Shown piece after piece: positions 8,767-15,720 of a stretch of 38,715 nt of DNA; the stretch's first letter is position 1, and every line of letters starts with the position of its first letter. The notes beneath the pieces are model-generated. The model searched no databases and was not told where the DNA came from. It was given only the letters and a program-made list of their open reading frames with translations. Source of the DNA: Candidatus Dormiibacterota bacterium (lineage in GTDB: Bacteria; Vulcanimicrobiota; Vulcanimicrobiia; Vulcanimicrobiales; Vulcanimicrobiaceae). The stretch is taken from assembly GCA_035532035.1 (NCBI GenBank), contig DATKRS010000014.1, positions 1 through 38,715 of the forward strand. The letters run 5' to 3'. The translations under genes and the position numbers were made by a program.

Positions 8767-9452
8767 GCACGATCGTCGATGTCGTTTCCGCCCTGGAGCT
8801 GTTGAAAAAGTACGAAGTGCACGTCGCTCGTAGCCGATACGTCGACTCGGCGGAGGACGCGATCGCCTTTTCAGAGCGGCGGAATGCGCCCGATCCGCGT
8901 TTCGTGCCGATCGTCCTGCGCGTCGCGGTACCGGGTCGTCTCGGCGAGGCGAGCCAGTTCGAAACGATTCTCACGACCGAGCAAGACGTGCGCACGGAGT
9001 ACGATGCTCTCGCCGGCGCCGCAAGAGCCTCGGGAGGGCGGTTACTCGCTCAAGCGCTTCCCGAGCGCGGAACCGACATCGCGATAGTCGGCGAGACGGA
9101 TGAAGGACAGAAGTTCGTCGCGACAGGCAGTGGGCCCGACCGAATGCGAAAATCCGTTCCGTTAGGAGCAGCAGATGCGCAAGTGCTCGCGGACCGTATT
9201 CGAGCGCACCATCATCGCGTACCGACCGAGCAAATGCGACGCATGCTCGTCCATGTGTTCGCGCGGATATCGAAGCTTCTCGACGAGACCGCGGTGAGCG
9301 AGCTCGTCGTGACGCTGCGCGCGCATGAGAATGGCTATACGGTCATCGATGCCATGATGTCAGCACTAAGGCCGCTCCACTTCAAGGAGCGCCTCGACCC
9401 GCGCGCGCACGACCGCAAGGGCGACGACTACCATCCGAGCGGACGGCAGTAA
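8763..9452 (+). CDS. ATP-grasp protein like acyl-CoA ligase (ADP-forming) beta subunit
   Basis: 229 residues. The N-terminus SALELLKKYEVHVARSRYVDSAEDAIAFSE has the typical ATP-grasp start of ADP-forming acetate/acyl-CoA ligases (…LL.KYGIPV…..SAEEA..FAE). The central strand FVPIVLRV and the block LLAQALPERGTDIAIVGETDEG correspond to the …LVQ.M.P.G.E.IVG… region. Pyrococcus-type beta subunits have about this length. However, the usual glycine-rich FGLGG.FVE segment is replaced by ATGSGPDRMRK and the Lys after the central strand is absent (VLRV for VLK.), so activity is doubtful. No alpha (CoA-binding) subunit is adjacent. It follows the hydrolase remnant with ATGA overlap and abuts hpf tail to tail. 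Confidence 0.6.
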   Translation: MSTIVDVVSALELLKKYEVHVARSRYVDSAEDAIAFSERRNAPDPRFVPIVLRVAVPGRLGEASQFETILTTEQDVRTEYDALAGAARASGGRLLAQALPERGTDIAIVGETDEGQKFVATGSGPDRMRKSVPLGAADAQVLADRIRAHHHRVPTEQMRRMLVHVFARISKLLDETAVSELVVTLRAHENGYTVIDAMMSALRPLHFKERLDPRAHDRKGDDYHPSGRQ

Positions 9453-9833
9453 TCAGCGAACGCGCCGCGCGTGGTCTTGAAGGCGACGCTTTGCTCGGCG
9501 GAACGCGTCGCGAACCGCGAGCGCAGGATCCTTGTACATGGCAGCGATCTCGGCGCTCTTGTGCCGCGTGACCGCCGCGTCGTCGCCGGCGGGCGTCACG
9601 CGTAGACTCGGCTCCGTGTCGATCACGAGCTCCGAGCCGGGAACCTCGATGTCGATGCGAACGTGGAACGGCGCGCCGTGTCGAATGTGACGTTGTTCCT
9701 GTTCGACGAGGACCTCGCACGTCATGATCCGATCGTAAAATCGGCTCAGCTTGCTCGCCTCTCGTTCGATGAGCCTAGTCAGCCCTTCCGATGGGTGGAG
9801 GTGCCGGTAGGTGATCTTGACGGGAATCTCCAT
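9453..9833 (-). CDS. hpf: ribosome hibernation/S30AE-family protein (HPF/RaiA-like)
   Basis: 126 residues with the S30AE fold pattern: a strand opening MEIPVKITYRHLHPSEGL, helix LTRLIEREASKLSRFYDRI, strands CEVLVEQEQR and PFHVRIDIEVPGSELVID, and a terminal basic helix [21 protein letters not shown]. This is the short or RaiA-like form without the C-terminal dimerisation domain of long HPF. Such proteins bind the 30S decoding centre and silence ribosomes in stationary phase or energy stress. An insertion after the third strand (PAGDDAAVTRHKSAEIAAMY) is more acidic/polar than usual. The frame is open far upstream into the SDR gene, but ATG 9833 begins exactly at the conserved strand. It lies 17 bases after the SDR gene and fits the survival theme of the window. 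Confidence 0.88.
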   Translation of the reverse strand: MEIPVKITYRHLHPSEGLTRLIEREASKLSRFYDRIMTCEVLVEQEQRHIRHGAPFHVRIDIEVPGSELVIDTEPSLRVTPAGDDAAVTRHKSAEIAAMYKDPALAVRDAFRRAKRRLQDHARRVR

Positions 9834-9850
9834 GTGAAGATTGTACCGCT

Positions 9851-10624
9851 TTAGCGGGCGGTGTAGCCGCCATCGATCACGAGTTCTGACCCCGTGACGA
9901 ATTTGGACTCGTCGGACGCCAGATACAGCACGCCGTATGCGATATCGTCGGGCTCGCCGAGGTGGCCGAGCGGGTGCAGATCGGCAAGCGCCCGGCGCGC
10001 CGCCTGCTCGTCGCCCGTCGATGCAACGTAGTGCGCTACCATCGGCGTTTCGATGTATCCGGGGTGTATCGAGTTCACGCGGATACGATGCGGCGCGCCG
10101 TGCAACGCCGCCGATTTTGCGAGCAGTCTGATCGCGCCTTTGCTCGCGCAATAGGCTGCAGCATCGCCTTGCCCGACCATGCCGAGGATCGACGACATGT
10201 TGATTATCGACCCGCCTCCCGCGCGCTTCATCGCGGGGAAGACGTACTTCGTCCCGAGGAAGACCCCGTCGCAGTTGATGCTCATCAGCTTGCGCCATTG
10301 ATCGAGCGTGGCGTCCGCGACGTTTCCTGTCGTGCCGATTCCAGCATTGTTCACGAGGACGTCGACCCGCTCGAAGGCTTGCAACGCCGACGCGATGACG
10401 TTCTTCCACTCATTCTCGCTTGCTACGTCGTGCTTCACGAACGTCGCCTCACCGCCGGCGGCCCGTATGGCCTTAGCCGTTGCTTCGCCGCCGGTCGCGT
10501 CGAGGTCGGTGACGACGACCTTCGCGCCCTCGCGAGCTAATAGCCGCGCGCAAGCGCTGCCGATCCCCATCGCCGCTCCCGTGACGATGGCGACCTTACC
10601 GTGAACTCTTCCTGGGCGTTCCAT
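9851..10624 (-). CDS. short-chain dehydrogenase/reductase (NAD-type)
   Basis: A 257-residue classical SDR. The dinucleotide motif is TGAAMGIG, followed by an acidic residue at the end of the second strand (VVVTDLD) that favours NAD over NADP. NNAGIG, the Ser of INMSSILG and YCASK (Tyr and Lys four apart) complete the catalytic set, and the C-terminal GSELVIDGGYTAR is typical. Closest in style to cyclopentanol/hydroxysteroid-type dehydrogenases, but the substrate cannot be assigned. ATG 10624 was chosen; GTG 10630 overlaps the upstream stop (GTGA). It is downstream of the cupredoxin/heme-porin genes without a gap, so probably the same transcript. Confidence 0.92.
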   Translation of the reverse strand: MERPGRVHGKVAIVTGAAMGIGSACARLLAREGAKVVVTDLDATGGEATAKAIRAAGGEATFVKHDVASENEWKNVIASALQAFERVDVLVNNAGIGTTGNVADATLDQWRKLMSINCDGVFLGTKYVFPAMKRAGGGSIINMSSILGMVGQGDAAAYCASKGAIRLLAKSAALHGAPHRIRVNSIHPGYIETPMVAHYVASTGDEQAARRALADLHPLGHLGEPDDIAYGVLYLASDESKFVTGSELVIDGGYTAR

Positions 10625-10626
10625 GG

Positions 10627-11094
10627 TCACGGCATCGTCGGGCGAGGATTTTCCCAGGCGGTGCCGTTTGCGTACTTGACGCGAAGCACTTCGCAGAACG
10701 GGTACGCCGTTCCGAGGGGAAATACGTCGCGCGCCATCGTGAACTCATGGTCCTCGATGAGCACGCCTGGTGAGAAGGTACCGACGTCTCTCGCGACGTC
10801 GACGAGATAGCCGCGGGCGACGAGCCCGAAATCGATCTCCGTCGCTACGACCGGCGCGGTGTTCCGAAACGACACACCCAAGAACGCGTCCCAGTAGGGG
10901 AAGAAGGGGCCGGGATGCCACCGGCCCCAGGCGTCGATCCACGGATGCCGCTGTGCGGCCGTGTGGATGTGAGGATGACACCACGTCACCTGGATCTGCG
11001 ATCCGGCAGTCTGCCGCAGCGGCTGCGTTGCAGCAGAGACCGGCAGCGCGAGGAGCGCTGCGAGGGTCGCGAGTCCCAAGAGGCGTGCGTTCAT
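10627..11094 (-). CDS. secreted protein of unknown function
   Basis: 155 residues with a clear Sec signal peptide: MNARLLGLATLAALLALPVSA, with likely cleavage after VSA-A (about residues 20-22). The mature part has a His/Trp-rich N-terminal stretch (TWCHPHIHTAAQRHPWIDAWGRWH) and two cysteines, about 37 and 133. The middle (GVSFRNTAPVVATEIDFGLVARGYLV) reads as a small beta domain, much like domains with an immunoglobulin-type fold. I do not recognise the family. It follows the heme-porin-like gene by 9 bases and overlaps or touches the SDR gene, so it should share their transcript. The His cluster might bind metal, perhaps copper given the CuA protein upstream, but that is inference. Confidence 0.75.
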   Translation of the reverse strand: MNARLLGLATLAALLALPVSAATQPLRQTAGSQIQVTWCHPHIHTAAQRHPWIDAWGRWHPGPFFPYWDAFLGVSFRNTAPVVATEIDFGLVARGYLVDVARDVGTFSPGVLIEDHEFTMARDVFPLGTAYPFCEVLRVKYANGTAWENPRPTMP

Positions 11095-11103
11095 ATGCGG
11101 TCC

Positions 11104-12246
11104 TTATCTCACGTTCCGAATCGGCGCGGTGATCCAGATCATGTAGCGCCATTCGGGGGTGTTGTATTGCGCGAGAGCGTCTTCCACGTAGACGTGGACG
11201 AATGGAAGGATGTGATAGGAGAAATCGATGTTACCAGTGTGCAAGCGATTTCCCAATCCGTCGTTCGTCCACTCCTCACGTGCCGAGATAAGCCCCTTGT
11301 CGAGTACGGGCTCGTAGAACTCGAACGTCGTAGCGGTGCTCGACGCCGGAGCCAGACTCAGCCCTGGGTTGGCGTCGTACGCGCTCTGGTAGATTGCGAT
11401 CACGCCCGGGATTCCGTTGAGCGGATCGCGCTGGACGTACCCTGCGATCGAATGATACTGATCGGTGCCGCCCTCCGCAAGCGGGAACGACCCAGTCGAC
11501 CCGAAGGCACCGTACTCGAAGGGGCTCGTCGGGCTCGCGAAGGCGAGTTTGTATTGGAACGTCTTGTCGGTATCGTCCGAGAAATCGCTCGTCCCACCCC
11601 AGCCCGCTCCGCTTCCGAGCCACCCAGCTTCGGCATCGAGGCTTCCATGGATGTAGTTGATTTTGGCACCCCACCGATTGGCGTCGAGCTGGTAGGGATG
11701 TTCGCCGACGGTGATCTCCGGCGTCGAGAAGCTCGCGAGGTCGAACCACTGGCTGAAAAACGACGGTCCCGGAGCTTCGATCTTGCCGAAGAAGAGGTGC
11801 CCATCGCGGTGGAGCAGGTTGTTGTAGGCTAGCCAGAAGGTATCGAGATCGCCGGCTTGATCGTTCTGCCAAATCCACTGTTGAAAGTGGTAGGTGAAAT
11901 CGTTTCCGATCGCTCCCACCGCATGAATCGCAAGATTTCCGAACTGCGTCCGATGGGGAGCGGCCGGATCCTGAGTATCGTACGAGGTGTTCTCGCCGAT
12001 CCAAATCGGCAAGGCGCGCGCGAGCACGTGTGCGTCGAGGGACGCGTAACCGGTGCGCTGCACGTAGCGTCCGTAGGCGTTGAGGCCGGGGACCTGCGTG
12101 TGGCATAGGCTGCAAGGAACTCCGTACGCCTGTGCGAACGGCGGCATCGCCTGTGCGCGCTTCATCTCTGCCGGCGAGAGCCACACGAGCGAGACGAATA
12201 TCGCGATCGCGAGGACTGATGCTGCCGCTTGTGCGCGTCGGTTCAT
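11104..12246 (-). CDS. mono-heme c-type, porin-like exported protein
   Basis: 380 residues. A signal/anchor helix lies at about 8-24. A single c-heme motif CSLCH (Cys45, Cys48, His49) sits inside PPFAQAYGVPCSLCHTQVPGLNAYGRYV, a pattern I know from a family of exported proteins with one N-terminal heme site. The long remainder is rich in Gly, Tyr, Trp and alternating polar/hydrophobic strands (FQYKLAFASP, FEYGAFGSTG, FSYHILPFVHVYVEDAL) and ends in IWITAPIRNVR, like a beta-barrel. Predicted location is periplasm/outer membrane if the cell has one. ATG 12246 overlaps the upstream cupredoxin stop (ATGA), which fixes the start; the frame opens further up without meaning. A role in periplasmic or outer-surface electron transfer is inference. 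Confidence 0.75.
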   Translation of the reverse strand: MNRRAQAAASVLAIAIFVSLVWLSPAEMKRAQAMPPFAQAYGVPCSLCHTQVPGLNAYGRYVQRTGYASLDAHVLARALPIWIGENTSYDTQDPAAPHRTQFGNLAIHAVGAIGNDFTYHFQQWIWQNDQAGDLDTFWLAYNNLLHRDGHLFFGKIEAPGPSFFSQWFDLASFSTPEITVGEHPYQLDANRWGAKINYIHGSLDAEAGWLGSGAGWGGTSDFSDDTDKTFQYKLAFASPTSPFEYGAFGSTGSFPLAEGGTDQYHSIAGYVQRDPLNGIPGVIAIYQSAYDANPGLSLAPASSTATTFEFYEPVLDKGLISAREEWTNDGLGNRLHTGNIDFSYHILPFVHVYVEDALAQYNTPEWRYMIWITAPIRNVR

Positions 12247-12602
12247 GGCACCACGTGTACCGTGAGCGTCATGTTGGGATGACCGGCTCCGCAGACGATC
12301 GTACAATGGAGGATGTAGGTCCCGGCCTTTTGCGGCGTGACCACGACGGTCGTCCAAGTTCCCGGCATGATCGTGGTCTGCGGGATTCCGAGTTCGTCCG
12401 ACTTTAGTCCGTGCACGCCTTGCGCCGACGTAAGTCGTAGCCTGGTCGGTTGCCCGACGTGTAGCTCGATTGTCGAGGGCGTGAACTTCCAGTTGGACGC
12501 AACGATGTCGATGCTCGGGTGAGCAGCGGCAATAAGAACCGATGATGTCAAGGTAAGGGCGACCGCAGCGGCCGCCATGCGAACGAGGGGAACGAATCTC
12601 AT
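12243..12602 (-). CDS. exported cupredoxin with a CuA site
   Basis: 119 residues: signal peptide (about 1-27), then a single cupredoxin domain. The copper ligands are His64 (QGVHGLK) and the loop C-x3-C-x3-H-x2-M (Cys100, Cys104, His108, Met111; HCTIVCGAGHPNM). That is the binuclear CuA pattern of cytochrome oxidase subunit II, not the mononuclear plastocyanin type. There is no N-terminal transmembrane hairpin and no neighbouring oxidase subunit I, so it should be a soluble or lipid-free periplasmic electron carrier or a CuA-like stand-alone domain. It is first gene of the run CuA protein, heme-porin-like protein, secreted protein, SDR, hpf. The ba3 subunit II at 15830 has an equivalent site (C-x3-C-x3-H-x2-M), so the two could share copper-loading factors. 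Confidence 0.85.
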   Translation of the reverse strand: MRFVPLVRMAAAAVALTLTSSVLIAAAHPSIDIVASNWKFTPSTIELHVGQPTRLRLTSAQGVHGLKSDELGIPQTTIMPGTWTTVVVTPQKAGTYILHCTIVCGAGHPNMTLTVHVVP

Positions 12603-12681
12603 CTCGCGCTCCTTTCACCCCGGTTATAACGCCCACGTGGGAAACAACCGGGAAGAAGCTGAGAATCCGCGCGCTGGCCGG

Positions 12682-13050
12682 TCAGGCGGAGAGCAGAGCC
12701 TCCACCATGCGCAGCAATGTATCGGGCTCGCACGGTTTGGGGATTGCGGCCCGCACGCGGTAGATCCGCATGAAATCCCGGACGGCGTCGTTCGGTGGGG
12801 TGGCCGTGTAGAGTGCGAGAGCGAGCTCGGAGTTCGCGGGATCCGCGCGAATCCGCCGGATCAGTTCCCCGCCTGAAAGCACGGGCATCGAGAGATCGAT
12901 CAGCGCGAGCTCGGGGCGCTCCATAGAAACGCGCTCCAGCGCGCTCTCCCCGTCGGCGGCCTCGACGACCGTGTGCCCGGCGTGGCGCAGGAGCGTCGTG
13001 AGAAGTAGCCGGTTTGAAGCGTCGTCGTCAGCGACGAGGATCTTCGCCAT
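12682..13050 (-). CDS. single-domain response regulator
   Basis: 122 residues forming one receiver domain and nothing else. The acidic pocket is DDD near the N-terminus (MAKILVADDDASN), the phospho-acceptor Asp is in LALIDLSMP (about residue 52), the Thr is in ALYTATPP and the Lys in AAIPKP. It should signal by protein interaction, as CheY- or Spo0F-type proteins do. ATG 13050 is preferred over TTG 13056 and makes it overlap the end of the double-receiver gene by 23 bases. It is last gene of the kinase/double-receiver/receiver run, so it can be part of a phosphorelay with them. Confidence 0.93.
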   Translation of the reverse strand: MAKILVADDDASNRLLLTTLLRHAGHTVVEAADGESALERVSMERPELALIDLSMPVLSGGELIRRIRADPANSELALALYTATPPNDAVRDFMRIYRVRAAIPKPCEPDTLLRMVEALLSA

Positions 13051-13849
13051 CTGCAATGAGCTCGTCGATCTCGCGGCGGAGTCGCTCGGGATCGATCGGC
13101 CTGAGGATGAACTTGCGCGCGCCGAGCTCGATCCCTCGGCGACGATCCTTTGTCTGCCACGCCGTCGACGAAAGAAAGACGAATGGAATCGCTCGCCATT
13201 GCTCGCTTGCGTTCACCCGCTGGATGAGCTCGAAGCCTCCCTCGCCGGGCATGTGCAGGTCGCAGATGATGAGATCGGGGCGTACGTCTTGGAGCAGCTG
13301 GAGCGCCTCGCGCACGCTGCGGGCCTCCGCTACGCGATAGCCGAGCGGGACGAGCGCGGCACGTACGACGTCGAGATTCGTTTGAAGATCGTCCACGGCG
13401 AGGATGATCGGACCGGGCGTCGGCGTCGTGACCGCGGCCGAAGCGGGCGTCTGCGCGTGCCGGGGCGCCGCAGCACCCTTGCCGTGGCGCAGAAATCCCT
13501 CGACCTGCTGGACGAATCGTTCGGGATCGATCGGCTTTGGGATGTAGCCGTCGAAGCCGGCCTTGGCGATGCGCGCGTCGTCGCCCGGCATCGCGAGCGC
13601 CGTGACCGCGATCAGGGGAACCGACGAGAGATTCGGGTCGCTCTTGAAGTGTCGCGCAAACTCGTAGCCGTCCATGCCGGGCATGAGGATGTCGACCAGG
13701 GCTGCGTCGTAGCGGGTGTTGCGCGCTCTCTCGAGACCGCCGACGCCGTCGGCCGCGGCGTCGCACTCGTATCCGAAAGCGCCGAGGAGGTAGAGCATGA
13801 GATCCAAGTTCGCGCGGTTGTCGTCGACGGCGAGGATGCGAGCCGACAC
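13028..13849 (-). CDS. tandem two-receiver response regulator
   Basis: 273 residues with two receiver domains and no DNA-binding or enzymatic output. Receiver 1 (about 1-120) starts SARILAVDDNRANLD with acceptor Asp in AALVDILMPGMDGYEF and Lys in YIPKPIDPERF. A Pro/Ala/Thr linker (about 130-147) follows. Receiver 2 (about 148-270) starts IILAVDDLQTNLD with acceptor Asp in LIICDLHMPGEGGFEL and Lys in FILRPIDPERL, where the usual KP is changed to RP. The GTG start at 13849 lies one base after the kinase stop and gives a clean N-terminus; the frame extends into the kinase without meaning. Loss of the conserved lysine in receiver 2 suggests altered phosphorylation dynamics. Confidence 0.9.
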   Translation of the reverse strand: MSARILAVDDNRANLDLMLYLLGAFGYECDAAADGVGGLERARNTRYDAALVDILMPGMDGYEFARHFKSDPNLSSVPLIAVTALAMPGDDARIAKAGFDGYIPKPIDPERFVQQVEGFLRHGKGAAAPRHAQTPASAAVTTPTPGPIILAVDDLQTNLDVVRAALVPLGYRVAEARSVREALQLLQDVRPDLIICDLHMPGEGGFELIQRVNASEQWRAIPFVFLSSTAWQTKDRRRGIELGARKFILRPIDPERLRREIDELIADGEDPRR

Positions 13850-13850
13850 G

Positions 13851-14972
13851 CTATGCCTTTGCGTCGACGGGCAGCGTGAGCGTGAAGACGCTGCCCTCGC
13901 CAGGCTCACTGATGAAGCTCAGGTGTGCGCCGATCAGCTTCGAGAGTTTCTGTGAAAGGTGAAGGCCAAGCCCGGCGCCTTCTGCGCTTCGCCTGGAGAG
14001 CGGCTCGAGCTGTTCGAATGCTTGAAAGAGACGCTCGCGGTCCTGCGGCTTGATCCCGATCCCGGTATCCCGCACGTTGACGTCGCAGTGGAGACCCGAG
14101 CTTGTTGCCCGCGTGGAGACGTCGATCGTCACGGAACCCTTCTCGGTATACTTCAGCGCATTATTTGCAAGGTTGATGAGAATCTGCGAGAGCGCGCGGC
14201 GATCGCTGCGCACGACCGTCCGTTCGCGCGGCAGCACGACGTCGAACTCGAGCCCCTTGCTCGCGGCCATCGAACGCAACGAATCGCGGACTTCCTCGAT
14301 GACGTCGTGTAGGCTCATCGGTTCCAAGTGCAGCTCCACCTTGCCGGCTTCGATCTTTGCGAGATCGAGAATGTCGCTGATGAGCGAGAGCAGATGGCGG
14401 CCACTCGACTGAACGATGCGTAGTTGCTGTTCTTGTTCCTCGGTAAGCGGCCCGGGCAATCGCATGAGCAGCGTCCCGGTAAAGCCGATGATCGCGTTGA
14501 GAGGCGTTCGCAGCTCGTGGCTCATCGAGGCAAGGAACTGGTCCTTGGCGGCATTTGCAGCCTGGAGTTCCGTGTTTTTCGCCTGAAGCGTGCGCTCGAA
14601 CTCCTTGCGCTCGGTGATGTCGCGAATGGCGCTGACCACGAACGTGCCTTCGTCGGTCTCGAGCGGGCTGAGACTGATCTCGACGGGTACGTGGCGCCCG
14701 TCCTTGCGCACGCCGGCGAGCTCCAATCCGATCCCCATCGGCCGAGTCTTCGGGTCGCGGACGTACGCCGAGCGGTGCCCGGCGTGCCGCGCGCGCACCT
14801 TCTGCGGCACGAGCATCTCAATTGGCTGCCCGAGCATCTCGTCGCGGCCGTAGCCGAAAAGGCGCTCGGCCTGTTCGTTGACGAGCCGTATGCGTCCCTC
14901 ACCATCGACCGCGACCATGGCATCGGGAAACGAGTTGAAGAGCGGAAACGAGCTCGCCGAAAACGGCCTCAT
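13851..14972 (-). CDS. soluble PAS-sensor histidine kinase
   Basis: 373 residues, no membrane helix. A PAS domain (about 10-125) starts FNSFPDAMVAVDGEGRIRLVN and ends in the usual SAIRDITERKEFE. A short coiled linker leads to the HisKA domain with phospho-acceptor His152 in FLASMSHELRTPLNA. The HATPase domain has the N-box ILINLANNALKYTEKG, the G1 box RDTGIGI and the G2 box GAGLGLHLSQKL. All catalytic motifs are intact. The PAS domain lacks a visible heme or flavin ligand signature, so the signal is unknown. It starts 53 bases from, and divergent to, the operon with the stand-alone H-box protein and the ba3 oxidase. It probably phosphorylates the receivers encoded directly downstream and might control the divergent operon. 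Confidence 0.95.
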   Translation of the reverse strand: MRPFSASSFPLFNSFPDAMVAVDGEGRIRLVNEQAERLFGYGRDEMLGQPIEMLVPQKVRARHAGHRSAYVRDPKTRPMGIGLELAGVRKDGRHVPVEISLSPLETDEGTFVVSAIRDITERKEFERTLQAKNTELQAANAAKDQFLASMSHELRTPLNAIIGFTGTLLMRLPGPLTEEQEQQLRIVQSSGRHLLSLISDILDLAKIEAGKVELHLEPMSLHDVIEEVRDSLRSMAASKGLEFDVVLPRERTVVRSDRRALSQILINLANNALKYTEKGSVTIDVSTRATSSGLHCDVNVRDTGIGIKPQDRERLFQAFEQLEPLSRRSAEGAGLGLHLSQKLSKLIGAHLSFISEPGEGSVFTLTLPVDAKA

Positions 14973-15025
14973 CGCGCCTAACCCCTTCGCGGGTTATTCA
15001 TAAGCATCCGCTAATATCTCGCCCA

Positions 15026-15262
15026 ATGGAGAGCCAAGACCCGGCCGCCGCCGGGGAATCGCGACGCATCGCCGAGCAGTCGCTGCGGCACGAAATCGGG
15101 AACATGGTGACGATCGCTCAGGCAAATGTTGAGGGCATGATCGACGGCGTCGTCGAGCCGACGCTCGAGCGATTGGAATCCGTTCGCGAAGCCTTGGCGA
15201 GTGCTTCGCGTCTGCTCAAGGAACTCGCGATGTCGCAGAAGGAGGGCACATGGGGCAGTTGA
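15026..15262 (+). CDS. stand-alone H-box (DHp-like) small protein
   Basis: 78 residues, mostly helical. The centre reads IAEQSLRHEIGNMVTIAQANVEG, followed by a second helix ERLESVREALASASRLLKELAMS. This looks like the two-helix dimerisation/phosphotransfer (DHp) unit of histidine kinases, with His at about residue 22 in LRHEIGN replacing the usual HELRTP box. There is no ATP-binding domain. By analogy with Spo0B- or ChpT-type proteins it could receive phosphate from the receivers encoded across the divergent gap, but its small size allows at most a bare helical hairpin. Its 3' end overlaps the next gene by 13 bases, and the operon continues to the ba3 oxidase. Alternatively it is a kinase regulator that only mimics DHp. 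The reading as a real gene is supported by the overlap and position. Confidence 0.6.
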   Translation: MESQDPAAAGESRRIAEQSLRHEIGNMVTIAQANVEGMIDGVVEPTLERLESVREALASASRLLKELAMSQKEGTWGS

Positions 15263-15720
15263 CCGAGCGCGCGTTCGTTGCATGTCCGTACCATCGCGCG
15301 CGAGAGTATCTCGCCGCAGGCGTCGGCGAGCGGATTAACTCCGGTGAAGCGATGACGCTGAGAGTTCCACTCGCCGGCATAGAGCTGAAGAAGGATGTCG
15401 TCGTCACGTTCTCTCCCGGCATCGATCCGATGCACATGGATCAACCATGGCGCGTCCACTGGACGCCGGAGGGCGGTGGCCCGTACCCCGACTTCGACGG
15501 CGAGCTGACGGTGCGTGCCGACGAAGACTACACGTCGAGCGTGCTCGAGCTCGTCGGCGATTACCGGCCGCCGGGCGGCGCGCTCGGGCAAGCATTCGAC
15601 GCCGTCGTGGGCTCGCACATCGCCACGCTCACGGCGCGCAATCTGCTCAAGCGCCTCGGCGACGAGTTCGAGGCGCGATACGGAACCGAAGAGGAGCAGA
15701 AGCGCCATGAGAAAGGATGA
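15250..15720 (+). CDS. SRPBCC/START-like protein, unknown ligand
   Basis: 156 residues. The pattern is one of alternating strands (AMTLRVPLAGIELKKDVVVTFS, WRVHWTPEGG, DFDGELTVRAD, SSVLELVGDYRPPGG) ending in a long amphipathic helix (VVGSHIATLTARNLLKRLGDEFEARY). That is the order of the helix-grip SRPBCC fold. No membrane segment or signal is seen. The start ATG 15250 lies inside the previous gene and the end overlaps the 40-residue oxidase subunit gene by 14 bases, so translation is probably coupled. Position between a signalling protein and oxidase subunits suggests an accessory role for the oxidase, for example cofactor or lipid binding, but the sequence itself does not show it. Confidence 0.7.
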   Translation: MGQLTERAFVACPYHRAREYLAAGVGERINSGEAMTLRVPLAGIELKKDVVVTFSPGIDPMHMDQPWRVHWTPEGGGPYPDFDGELTVRADEDYTSSVLELVGDYRPPGGALGQAFDAVVGSHIATLTARNLLKRLGDEFEARYGTEEEQKRHEKG

